A stretch of DNA of 64,000 bases from positions 1,107,709 to 1,171,708 of the forward strand of contig NW_006763147.1 of the NCBI RefSeq assembly GCF_000264905.1, in the 5' to 3' direction. The notes beneath the pieces were generated by a model. The model was not told where the DNA came from. It made no database searches and saw only the letters and a program-made list of their open reading frames with translations. Numbering within the stretch: the stretch's first letter is position 1; every line of letters begins with the position of its first letter. Origin of the DNA: Stereum hirsutum FP-91666 SS1 (taxonomy: Eukaryota > Basidiomycota > Agaricomycetes > Russulales > Stereaceae). The position numbers and the translations under genes are program-made. Positions 10,014 to 19,664 of the stretch are shown in pieces.

Positions 10014-12423
10014 ATGCCTCTCTGCACACATTTCTCTTCTGGACACTGTCGCTTGGGCGATCGCTGCCCGCTCGAACACACTCGTATAACCGATATTAAA
10101 GTGCGTAATTTGCATCATTTCAACTCTTGATACTGACTAGTACTCTCACTAGGTGATGCAGACGTCTCAATCCTTGCAGTCTGAGGTATTCAGAAGGGTC
10201 CACATACGGAAATTCTTCGCCAAATATCCCGTGTTCAGATACGACGGCAATCAACCCATCATGGCTCAGTTCTATACGATGTGTGCGTTGCTGCAGTGGA
10301 ATACAGACGATCCTGAGAGGGAGGACGCTATAGTCGGTCTTCACGGAGCGGTTGCGAACACATTCGACATGATATACGGCATCGATGTAGACGATCTCAG
10401 TGCCTGGCAGAAGTTGCACATGGCGTTGTATGATGGACCTGTGCCGGAAACCTTAGAGGATTGTCGCGACGTGAGTTGTCTGTCCTTATTCTCCTGTATT
10501 GCTTAGATGGACAGGTCGAAATCTCCCCGGTGTAGGCTGTTACCAGCACATATTTCAACATCTATGACCTTATCGATGCCACCTGCTCCTGCGAAATGAC
10601 CGTATCATTCGGAACCCAGGACGACCTGTTGCAGCATACAAATTCCACTGGACAATGGTTCGACTTCGAAAAGCAGCCTCTGAGCGATCTTCTCCGCTTT
10701 CTCCTGGAGCACATAACTGTCTTCGAGGCCTCCACGTCAGACGCAATATATCTGGAAGAATTATCTGCAGAGCGTGCCAAGTTCATCTATGACTATTCGC
10801 AGCTCTGCATGCAGAATTTCTATCGAATGTGTACCTTTTACGCCTGGAGCAGGAACTACGTGGGAATGGTGGCGGGTAACGGCTTTTCGGGTGCCACAGC
10901 ACTAATTCCTCATATCGCCCCGACTCCACCGTTGCCTGCGACGGTCCAGAACAAGATTGACACTAAGGGCAAGAACAACGAACCACATGTACGTCCAAAT
11001 CCCCTGTTTGACCGAATAAGTGTGCCGCCCTAATCATGGCTTTTCCCGCTCGCAGCGTGCTGCACCCCTCCCCTCTTCCCTTCCCCAAGCCGTAAGAATT
11101 CAGCAGCCAGCAATACTACCAAAAGCAAAGAAGGGAAAGAGGAACAAGAAGGTGCGTGTTTAACTTTTGTGGTCTGGCTATCTTGTCGCTGAGCTTCCGA
11201 TAGGCGAAACCTTCGCCACCACCTTCTCAGCCCGCGAGGGTTCACATTCGACATTTCTTCGCAAACCATCCTTGGTTCAGCTACGATGTCTCGCAACCCG
11301 TCATGGCTCAGTTCCATACGATGTGCGGCCAGTTGCAGTGGGGTGACGAGGAGAAGGCAGCTGCTGAGATGGAACTCAGGGCAGCGGTCGTGAAGACGTT
11401 CGACAGGATATACGGTACCGACGTTGACGATCTTAATGCCTGGAAGAAGCTTCATAGGACGATACACGACAATGTCGTCCCAAGCGACTTGGAAACTTGC
11501 CGCGCTGTGAGTAACTTGCTCCTATCCTATAATTTTTCCTACTCGTGGCTGAAACTCTGTTCTTATGATATAGGCCGTGATAACGGCATACTTCAACATT
11601 TATGACCTTGTCGACGCTGGTGCAGCCGGGGAACGAGTCATATCATTCGACACTAAGGCCGACCTTCTACAACATACAAATTCCACCGCGCAGTGGTTCG
11701 ACCTCGGCGGGCAACCCCTCAGCAGTCTTCTCTCTTTCCTTCTCGAACACATCATCGTGGAAGAGGATTCAGAGTCAGATACCAGGCCAGGTGGGCTATA
11801 CCTCGAAGACTTCTTCGCCGAATATCCCGACTTCGACTTCGACCCTTCTCAGCCCGTCATGACGGAGTTCTATCGCATGTGCGACTTCTTCAAATGGCGC
11901 AAAGATGACCAGCAGAAAAATGCAGCTCGCCAAGGTGTTCGAAACGCCATAGCGCTCACGTTCAATGAACTTTACGGTACCGACTTGGACGATCTCAACT
12001 CATGGCAGGGTCTTTGTCGGGCGGTACATATTAACTCGATACCCGACGATGTGCAGAAGTGTCAGACGGTGAGCTCGGGCTATTCTCCGCGCTATTCACA
12101 GTATCGCTATCTAGCCTTGATCTCATCGTGAACCTGACCCTCCAAAATGGTAGCTCATCGATGCAACCTTCGTCAACATCTGTGACCTCGTCGATGCTCC
12201 CCGTACCGGAATACCAGCGGAAGTCTTCGGGTGCGAAGAAGATCTTAGCGACTACACCAAGGCCACTGGGAAGTTCTACGAGAGGGAGAATGCCCACGCT
12301 GGGGGGCTGCTTCGTTATTTGCTACGTCGCATCATGAACCCACGGAGGGGTCTCGAAGGACAAGCTAGTTACATCAAGGCTCAGGGAGGGTCAAAAGGTC
12401 GGGGTGGAAAGCGACGACGCTAA
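10014..12423 (+). CDS. CCCH zinc-finger protein with repeated fungal two-part modules
   Basis: Seven exons (10014-10100, 10153-10470, 10536-10988, 11056-11151, 11204-11506, 11574-12068, 12154-12423), every intron in phase 0, 673 aa. Exon 1 encodes a CCCH finger: C4-x7-C12-x5-C18-x3-H22 with GHCRLGDRCPLEH. Then come modules. N-parts contain FFAKYP, PIMAQFYTMC, a Trp, FNxxYGxDxxDL and LxxC (46-135, 325-419, about 490-584). C-parts contain NIYDLID, a Phe-rich strand and LLRFLLEHI (136-196, 420-480, 585-650). A fourth N-part (about 206-245) is decayed and stops at YRMCTFYAWS, followed by a Lys/Pro-rich linker (KAKKGKRNKK, PPPSQP). The end is basic (GGSKGRGGKRRR). CCCH fingers usually bind RNA or mediate protein contacts; the module's function is unknown to me. 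It resembles uncharacterised proteins seen across fungi. Confidence 0.75.
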
Positions 12424-13256
12424 CCGGAGTTTGAACCTCCACTTTCATCAAAGGTCTCGTAGGCTACATAGTTTCCGTCCGAATCTGAGTAGTAGTCGCT
12501 ACTACCCAACTCTAGTATTTGTCAGTTTTCGCTTTCCAGGGAGCTTCATTATGTGTTGTGTGATTAATGTAACACTTTGATGGATGTCTTCCCAGAGTTC
12601 TATCGACAAAAAATTGCTTGAGAAACTTGCAGTATAAACGGGTGTCAGAGTCAAGCCACGATTGTGGCCCAGTAACGCCGATGTACCGGTTCCAACTCCG
12701 AGCATTGCATGTGCGGAATTTTCCGTTGAGGTTGCTGCTCAGCGCCATCTCATGCTTGAACGTCAACCTCCTGCCTCTCTCTTCCATGCTTAGCTCAATT
12801 CCTCGGAGATATCTCCTCGTGACGACAGCGTGTGATTATACGTGTTGCCGCCCCTTCATGATATCCGAAGGAAAGCTAGTATTTGGATAATATAGTGAGT
12901 TGTCGTTCATATGGGTGCTGATGATTTGTCTCTGAACCATCGACTCGGAACACACATAAGTTGAAGGCCGTCCTTCTAGAATCCCTTACTGTACGGTCCA
13001 TGGTCACGTCCTTGCTTGTCTCCAGTGGCAAGAAGTACCTACCGTAGCTCATATAGCGCCACCGTGGCTTATACCGATCCTGCCTCGCCTGCTTACCAAA
13101 GCGTCGACATCTTGATATCAGCCTGCTTGTGCATAATCCTGAATGTGCTTGTGCGGCGTGTTCGCGCATGCTGGCACTCGAAATAGTGGTATTGACTCCA
13201 AAACGCCCTTCTTGCTCACGACTTATCTCCTGGTCTACTCCCATCCTACACGCATC
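12424..13256. other. Intergenic region within the module cluster
   Basis: 3' flank of the zinc-finger gene and 5' flank of the single-module gene. No further module remnant or other gene was recognised. Confidence 0.5.
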
Positions 13257-14158
13257 ATGTCTCTCTTCTATACAGCGCGCAGAGTCGCGAACATTCTCCT
13301 ACGGGGATCGATAGAAATTAGATCTTATAGTACCTCTGCCGCTGGGCAGAAAAAGAATCCCAACAGCAAAGCGAATGTGAAGAGCAAGAAGAAGGAGCAG
13401 AAGAAGAAAGTACGTTGAACTCCATCTCTGAACGATATAAGTACTTCGTTATTGACAACAACTAAATTCCTGGGCGTGCCAGAAGCCTGATCCACCCACA
13501 TACTTCGAAGATTTTTTTTCCCGTTACCCTGAATTCAAGTACAATCCCTCGCGACCCATCATGGAAGAATTCTATCGCATGAGTGACTTCTTTGCATGGC
13601 ACAAACGCAGCACAGAGAAGAGGGAAGGACTCCAGGGTGTCCGAGACGCGATTGCGAAGACGTTCAATGACATCTATGGTACGAACGTGAGATGCCTTCG
13701 TTCTTGGCATAACCTTTGCCGGGCCGTATACATCGACCCTCTTCCTCAAGACATACATTCGTGCCGCAAGGTATGTTTTCCCTTGACCATCCCTGTTTCT
13801 TGTCCCTCGGCAGTGGGATGGCGGCGTGCTCTCCGCCATAATGATGAGTTCATATTGTTGATTTACGTAGCGCATGGATGCTATCTTCGTGAATATTTGC
13901 GACCTGGTCGACACGCCACGTACCGGACAACCAGTGAAGCTTTTCTCGTCCGAGCGACTCCTTGCCATGTACAGCAGAAATCGACAGGATCGGAAAATTT
14001 ACCCCCGAGAGAATGCGTACGCGAGAGGTCTCCTTCGCTATCTTCTACGTCATATCATGAACCCCAGGGAAGGTCTTGAAGGTGAATCTAGTCACATCTT
14101 AGCGCAGAAAGGGAGTAGCAGGTCTGGGCAGAGCAGGAGACGACGCGGCAAGCGCTGA
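13257..14158 (+). CDS. Single-module protein with mitochondrial-type presequence
   Basis: Three exons (13257-13409, 13483-13770, 13871-14158), both introns phase 0, 242 aa. Residues 1-30 (MSLFYTARRVANILLRGSIE, then IRSYSTSAAG) are Arg/Ser-rich, lack early acidic residues and end in an RSYST motif, as in cleavable mitochondrial presequences. A Lys-rich stretch (KSKKKEQKKK) follows. The N-part (52-147) has YFEDFFSRYPEFKY, PIMEEFYRMSDFFAW, TFNDIYGTN and LCRAV. The C-part (148-242) has VNICDLVDTPRTGQPVKLF, IYPRENAYARGLLRYLLRHI and a basic RRRRGKR tail. It is the simplest member of the cluster and shows the basic unit: one N-part, a phase-0 intron, one C-part. Mitochondrial location is inferred only from residue composition. 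Confidence 0.72.
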
Positions 14159-14818
14159 GTATCTGAAGTGCGTGCTCTGCCTAATAGGTTAGGTGAGTCG
14201 TTACAACCGTTCTTGTCAGGTCAGTGTACACTACGCTCATTCTTCCTCTCGTATCTTCGGGTTATTGCGCGGACGTCTTTAGGCAAATTGGTATTGCGTC
14301 CTCTCGTTCTGCGATCTTGGACATGTATTTATGCTGACGCCTGTTGACTTCGCACCAAGGTTGCATTTGCAACGTTCACTGCTACCACTGATGTGATCAC
14401 TTTACTTCTCTCTTCTCGTCGGTGCAGGTTATTGCTGTTCGATGATCGACCGCGATCATCGTACTATAGAGGCTCTTAGACTTTCGCTTCTCTGACCGGC
14501 GCCATTCAGACAATATTCAGAGTCATGCGATCTTTTCACACGCGACGGCTCTGGAGAGGGAACTGTTGACCGAGCCCTCTCAACCCGCTCCCACATAGCG
14601 CCACAAAATACTGCTTCTGGCAGTTTGAGCAGCTTGATGCGCATGATGATCCTTCGATAAACTCTTGTGAGCGTGCAAGTGCGTTTACTTCACCCGTGCT
14701 GCAATGATGCTGGTCTTCGATTTCCACGCAAGGTGCGGAGCACCGTAACATCGATATAGACCTGCTCTGACCATCAGCGTTCGCTTCCCGTCCCTTTTCT
14801 ATCGCAGCTCTTACTGCC
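14159..14818. other. Intergenic region within the module cluster
   Basis: No gene. The sequence just before 14819 was read for a zinc-finger or presequence exon like those of the two upstream genes, and none is present. Confidence 0.5.
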
Positions 14819-16442
14819 ATGGCCTACCATTCGACTACTGTCCGTCACAGCCAATCTGGCCAGGTTGACCAGCGTCGTCCCATATTCATCGGACAACGAC
14901 AATTCGGGACCGTGCCAGTTCGTCCGGCAAGCCTGTCTCAGTTTGTAGTAAACCCTCCGGTAAATCAACGTCAACTGGGCCCGCTCACCTGCCAGAGCTC
15001 TGCAGGGCAACTGCCAGCTGCTCCGTCAAAAGGGAAGAAAAAGAAGACAGTAAGCCATCCCCCTCTTTCGCTACTCTCACTTATGATTCTCATATGTTCG
15101 GTATGTGAAGGTGACACCCCCCTTCCCGCCGCCGCCGTCGCCTCCCTCCCTCCCTCCACCGCCGCCTCCCCCTCAAAACTCGAAATATGTTCATCTCCAA
15201 CAGTTCTTCTCTTTCTATCCAGAGTACCGGTACAACCAGACAAGGCCAGTCGTGGAAGAGTTTTATTCGATGTGCAAAAAGCTAGGCCTGAAACCGGACG
15301 AGGAGGCAGAGGCTGTCAGGGATCTTCAAGAAGCAGTAGCGAAGACCTTCAACATGCTTTACGGAACTGTAATCGACGACTTTTCAGCCTGGGAGAGAAT
15401 GTACCGGGCGTTATACGCCAACCCCGACCCAGTTGATCTGAGTGACCTTGACATATGCCGTTACGTGAGTTGGCATCCCAAGCCGGAATGTTTTCTGCTT
15501 CCAGTTGCGTTTGCACGCTCATCTGTGTTGTTCCGCAGAGAGTCAAGACGACGTTCTTTAATATTTACGACCTCATCGACGCCAGTTGCCCAGGCGAAAT
15601 CGTCCTTTCCTTCAGCAATCTGCAAAAGTTAGACGAACACACGAACACGACCCAGCAGTAGTTCAGCACCGATACACAGTCCCTCAGTGACCTGCTCCGC
15701 TATCTCCTCCGCCACATAATCACCGCTCCCAACTCTAACCCCGAAGTGTACATAGAAGCGTTCTTCGCTCAATATCGCCCCTTCAAGTTCGAGTACTGCC
15801 CCTCGATGCCCGTCATGGCTGAGTTCTACCGGCTCTGTGAACACATGCACTGGACTCGTCGTTATCGAGGCCTCGTCTTCGGTGGCCCCACGACTTCGAT
15901 TGAGGACGAGGAACAGCAGAAGGTTAAGGACGAGGAACGGCAGAAGGCTAAGGAGGGCATACAGAGCGCTATTGCGAAGACATTCAATGACACGTATGGG
16001 GTCGATAGGCACGACCTCCGATCTTGGCAAAAGCTATGTCGTGCTCTACGTCTAGATCCCATCCCGACCACCTTGAATGACTGCCATGATGTTGAGTCAA
16101 TTTTCCCACAACGGCTTGTTTGAGCGATCGTGCTTCAGCCAACCTCATTATTGTACTGGGCGCTGACATATCCCCTTCTCTTTTTGTGCTGTCATATAGC
16201 ATATCAGGGCGACTCACGTGAACATATGCAATCTCATCGACGTCCCTCGCACTGGGGAGCCGCCGAAGCTTTTCGAATCCGAGAAAGCTTTGAGCGAATA
16301 CACCAAGAGGACGGGGGAGTATTTCCCTCAGGGTCATGCAGAGGCAGGTGGAATCCTTCGCTTCCTGCTCCGATATATCGAAAACCCGAGGGAAGGTCCC
16401 GAGGGAAGGTCCAGAGGGAAATGCAGGTCATGGAGTCCCTAG
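14819..16442 (+). pseudogene. Two-module protein gene interrupted by an in-frame TAG
   Basis: Exons 14819-15049, 15111-15464, 15539-16090 and 16200-16442 join in frame at phase-0 introns, but codon 236 (15659-15661) is TAG. Exon 1 gives 77 aa ending KGKKKKT; exon 2 opens with a proline run (PPFPPPPSPPSLPPPPPPP) and the first N-part (FFSFYPEYRYN, FNMLYGTVIDDFSAW). The first C-part (NIYDLIDASCPGEIVLSF) is cut at TTQQ-stop. The zinc-finger gene has Gln-Trp at the same place, so a TGG to TAG change is the simplest explanation. After the stop the frame stays open through the rest of that C-part, a second N-part (YIEAFFAQYRPF, FNDTYGVDRHDLRSW) with a charged insert, an intron with the weak donor GTTGAG, and a second C-part (ICNLIDVPRTGEPPKLF) to TAG at 16442. 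As it stands a 235-aa truncated protein would result; readthrough or a sequencing error are alternatives. Confidence 0.7.
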
Positions 16443-17173
16443 ATACGGACAGGGGCCTAAAGTTCGTAGGAGAGCGAGGAACGCTGCGAGGGTGCAGTCG
16501 TGAATCTTTTGGGACTGGTGGACCAGTTTGTGGCCATCTCGCTCTGTTTTTAACTTTAGATCGACGATGCTTATATTACATTCGCTTTTAACAGCTGGTC
16601 CTACATGGTAAGCAGTCGCTTATCAGGGCGTTCGCCCTTCAAGCTTCGATTGTCGCATTCGACGGTCGTCGAGAAGTGTACTACGGCAGTCCCCGCTCTC
16701 TACGCAAGTAGAAACGGACACGGAAGAGACTCATTTAGTGTCTTCTGCGCTCGCGGACTTCGTCGGAGCACAGATGTCGTCTGTTTTGCACGGGTAGAAT
16801 CTGCGAGCGCAGAAAAGAGGATACAGGCGGGGGAGAGATGACCGGTGTTGTTGACACGGTGGAGATTCCCTTCTCGACTGTGTATACGAAATTATGCGGG
16901 CATGCATGTTCACCTTTTGAAGATTTATACACGCATATTGTTACTCGAACAGAATCAGCTCTAGCATACGCTATAATTGATGCGCAGGCGTCACGGTTGA
17001 AAGGCCAAGCGACGAGGACTCAAAGAGAGTCGCTCGATTCGTGATAAATTAGGGTATTGGTGCAGACATGATAGAAATACAGTGAACGAAGCAACGGCAA
17101 TAAATACGAGAAGAATGGGCGCAAAGAGCTGAATGTCCTTCTTTCTCGCCACAGGTGTCAACAACACCTTCAC
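16443..17173. other. Convergent 3' intergenic region
   Basis: Lies between the 3' ends of the module cluster (plus) and the arrestin-like gene (minus). It holds a 12-bp perfect inverted repeat (16743-16754 and 16803-16814). No gene recognised. Confidence 0.5.
16743..16814. repeat. 12-bp inverted repeat, 48-bp spacer
   Basis: TTCTGCGCTCGC at 16743-16754 is the exact reverse complement of GCGAGCGCAGAA at 16803-16814. It could fold as a stem-loop in the convergent intergenic region. No role is evident. Confidence 0.5.
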
Positions 17174-18886
17174 TCAAACCTTTTGATCGCCTACCATAGA
17201 TCCCGGCCGTACGAATCCCGACGGACCCATCACAACACCATTGCTGGTCCCCTCATACGCTGGCAACCCGGACGCATCGCCCATCGTACCTGCCGCTGCC
17301 GCCGCTACAGACGCACCAGAACTCACTCCCGAGCTCGAGCTCCTGTTCCTATTCGTGAGCGTAGGCGGATTCGAAGGTGTAGCAGCAATCCCAGTGGGCG
17401 GTCCATATCTCAGCATCAAGCCCTGCTCCGTCGGTATCATCTCCTCTCCAACAGGGCTCGTCAATGCATGTATGCTGTGCGTGTCCGTCTGTGTGGCGTA
17501 CTCTGGTGGTGGAGCTTGTGATGCGAGGTGGTCTTGTGGTTCCGGCCCAGGTGGAGGTACGGAGGCGTAATTCGAGACGTCTGTGTCTGTGTAAGAGGAA
17601 GGCGCCGGCATTGGCATTGGCATTGGAGGTGACGATGTTCCGGGAGGTGGTTGGCCACGATGTCTCGCTGGGAGAACAGTCACACCATTCGAATAGAAGT
17701 CATGCGTGAATGTCTTGCCTACAGCCGTGACCGCTATAGATGCACGCAGATAATGCGTATTCGTGATCGAGAACGAATGGTACGTAGGTGCGAGTTGAGG
17801 CATTCTCGGTACTTTCACCCGAACCTCGACAGGGACATCAGGCAAGATCTCTACCTCGCGTAATGTCGAGTTCGAGCCCAGCGCGGATGTATATGGCGTC
17901 GGTGCAGGATCTGGATTCTTGTGGGTCCAGTTCGATTGGAGCGTGAAGGGGACGGTAGTGTCTCGGACTTTGTCAGAGAGGCCAAGGAGACCTGACTTTG
18001 TGGCGCGCACCGCAACGTCAGCTTTCAGACGCACGGATTCGACTTTGACGGTGAACCGTGGTGGTGCGACGGCCGTGGATGCAGAGTCGTATGTCAGGAC
18101 GATGATGAGTTGGAAGGGTTGGCCGATGACGATGACTTTAGGGAGCGAGACGTGCACGTAGAATATGATAGCGGGTGTAGATGAAGAAAATGTATCACGC
18201 ATTAATTCTTTGAACGAGCGCGAAATATCTTCATGGCCTGGTTGTAAGCGTGACGACGCATACTGAAAGGGCATCTTGGTTGTGACGAGGGATTCGTCCG
18301 GGATGGCTTCTTCGCGGAGGGGAGAAAAGGTAAGGTACAACTCGTCTGCGAGTGGTCGGTACGATGGACGGTTGGTCGTGGCTTCCAGTCCGTATTGAAT
18401 GTAACCGTACCCGTTTCGGACTTCGATATGAAACGAGGGTGGAAGGGGATGTGGACCGGGGACGAAGTCGTAAGGAAGATGTCGAGGGTTTTCGCATTCC
18501 TGAGTACGATCGAACATTGTCCATTCGGGGAAGATGAAGGAGAAGGGCCATTCGTAGACCGTGTTTCGTTTTAGGGTGTAATGGTTGGGGAAGACAGGTT
18601 GGGTGATTCTGAAGAGGTCGAACCTATTACGGTAGTAATGGGTGGAATTATTAGACCGAATAGAGATCTTGCTCTTGCTCCTGCCCCCTGAACAGGGGAA
18701 AGGAACGAGAAAGATCAGCAACATTGCTATGGACACAAATTGGGATGCCGACGCACAGAACGTGATAGCTACATTGAAGACTTCCTCATCTTCCGGACTA
18801 TGCAGCACAACTTTACCAGATACGATATCCCCAGGATAGAACACCCCCGGAGGTCTATCCATGACGATTCTGAACTTCTGAGACAT
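17174..18886 (-). CDS. Arrestin-like (alpha-arrestin) protein, paralogue 1
   Basis: Exons 18757-18886 and 17174-18687, phase 1, 547 aa. The ATG at 18886 (MSQKFRIVMDRPPGVFYPGD) is preferred to an upstream in-frame GTG. Residues 1-150 form the arrestin N-like beta domain: YPGDIVSGKVVLHSPEDEEV, then TVYEWPFSFIFPEW and YGYIQYGLEA. Residues about 210-390 form the second beta domain (IIFYVHVSLPKVIVIGQPF; YLRASIAVTAVGK). The C-terminal tail is Pro/Ser/Met-rich with PPPEYATQ, a PPxY motif (the typical docking site for Rsp5-type ubiquitin ligases), and EQGLMLRYGPPTGIAA near the end. Fungal alpha-arrestins recruit ubiquitin ligases to membrane transporters. A paralogue lies at 34812-36341. The 69-nt intron is a multiple of three and has no stop codon (see findings). 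Confidence 0.82.
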   Translation of the reverse strand: MSQKFRIVMDRPPGVFYPGDIVSGKVVLHSPEDEEVFNVAITFCASASQFVSIAMLLIFLVPFPCSGGRSKSKISIRSNNSTHYYRNRFDLFRITQPVFPNHYTLKRNTVYEWPFSFIFPEWTMFDRTQECENPRHLPYDFVPGPHPLPPSFHIEVRNGYGYIQYGLEATTNRPSYRPLADELYLTFSPLREEAIPDESLVTTKMPFQYASSRLQPGHEDISRSFKELMRDTFSSSTPAIIFYVHVSLPKVIVIGQPFQLIIVLTYDSASTAVAPPRFTVKVESVRLKADVAVRATKSGLLGLSDKVRDTTVPFTLQSNWTHKNPDPAPTPYTSALGSNSTLREVEILPDVPVEVRVKVPRMPQLAPTYHSFSITNTHYLRASIAVTAVGKTFTHDFYSNGVTVLPARHRGQPPPGTSSPPMPMPMPAPSSYTDTDVSNYASVPPPGPEPQDHLASQAPPPEYATQTDTHSIHALTSPVGEEMIPTEQGLMLRYGPPTGIAATPSNPPTLTNRNRSSSSGVSSGASVAAAAAGTMGDASGLPAYEGTSNGVVMGPSGFVRPGSMVGDQKV

Positions 18887-18940
18887 AGTGAACGGCACAG
18901 ACTAGGGAGAAGTTGATGCGACGACTCAGTGAGGGAAGGG

Positions 18941-18980
18941 GTCGTCGAGGTCGTCCGTCGAGGTCGTCGAGGTCGGGTCG
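18941..18980. repeat. GTCGTCGAGGTC-type short tandem repeat in the leader
   Basis: Imperfect repeats of GTCGTCGAGG and GTCCGTCGAGG immediately upstream of the arrestin-like start codon, probably within its 5' leader. Confidence 0.55.
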
Positions 18981-19001
18981 CTCGCTAGAATGGTTGTGGT
19001 A

Positions 19002-19007
19002 CTTATA
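19002..19007 (-). promoter_or_regulatory. TATA-like element for the arrestin-like gene
   Basis: TATAAG on the minus strand, about 116 bp upstream of the ATG at 18886. Confidence 0.4.
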
Positions 19008-19333
19008 CTCTCGGAAGGCGGTGCACACTAGCGCTTGGGGTGTTTGATCAAATATTAGTATCAACAAGAATGATTGATGGAGGTCGTCGGCAAAGTGACG
19101 TCAAGGTAAGAGCGACTCGGACATACTTGATATGGAACAACATTGAACCTGCATATACACTTATAACTGTAGATCTACAGCTCACCGTTGGACTTCAGGC
19201 TCGCCGTCTGGCTAAGAGTACGGGCAACGTTAACTAACGACGAAAACATTGACTCGGAGGTGCTTCGCAGTGTGGCGCTGTTGATCTGTACATTGTTTGG
19301 TCGTGTTAGGATCGGAGGCCATTGCCTTCCGTC

Positions 19334-19353
19334 GGAAGGAAGGAAGGAAGGAA
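19334..19353. repeat. GGAA microsatellite
   Basis: Four to five consecutive GGAA units in the GST upstream region. Confidence 0.6.
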
Positions 19354-19583
19354 TTATATTCAGGACCAGGTTTCACCGACTCTGTATGACTGACTGAACT
19401 CTACCGGTGCCACAGCTGTAAAAGGCCGTACTTTCCCTGACGGTGCGACACCTCGTTCTGCATGGAGGACAATCCGTGCAGTAACTCCTTTACCTGTTTA
19501 AGTCTTACATGAAGTAATATGGTGCATTTATAACTGTGTGACACCACAGGCTGGGAATATGACGACTCGGGCGCCCTATAGCG

Positions 19584-19589
19584 TATAAG
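19584..19589 (+). promoter_or_regulatory. TATA-like element for the GST gene
   Basis: TATAAG about 76-81 bp upstream of the GST start codon at 19665. Confidence 0.4.
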
Positions 19590-19664
19590 AACCTGCAGAA
19601 ATAGCTCAGCGTGAGCGAGTCTCCTTTGACCCACATAGACCACCTCTCTTTGCGCAATATACCG

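Larger units (their letters stand above)
18887..19664. other. Divergent intergenic region
   Basis: Promoter region between the arrestin-like gene (minus) and the GST gene (plus). It contains a GTCGTCGAG-type repeat (18941-18980), a TATAAG element for each direction, and a short GGAA microsatellite at 19334-19353. No exon seen. Confidence 0.5.

Noticed and set aside
9420..10089. Long open frames upstream of the zinc-finger gene (up to 204 aa)
   Set aside because: No motif, overlapping frames of equal length, and the zinc-finger exon in a third frame explains the end of the region better.
19611..19660. tRNA-like A-box (TAGCTCAGCGTGAGCG)
   Set aside because: No T-arm or B-box at the right distance and no acceptor-stem pairing; it lies in the GST leader.
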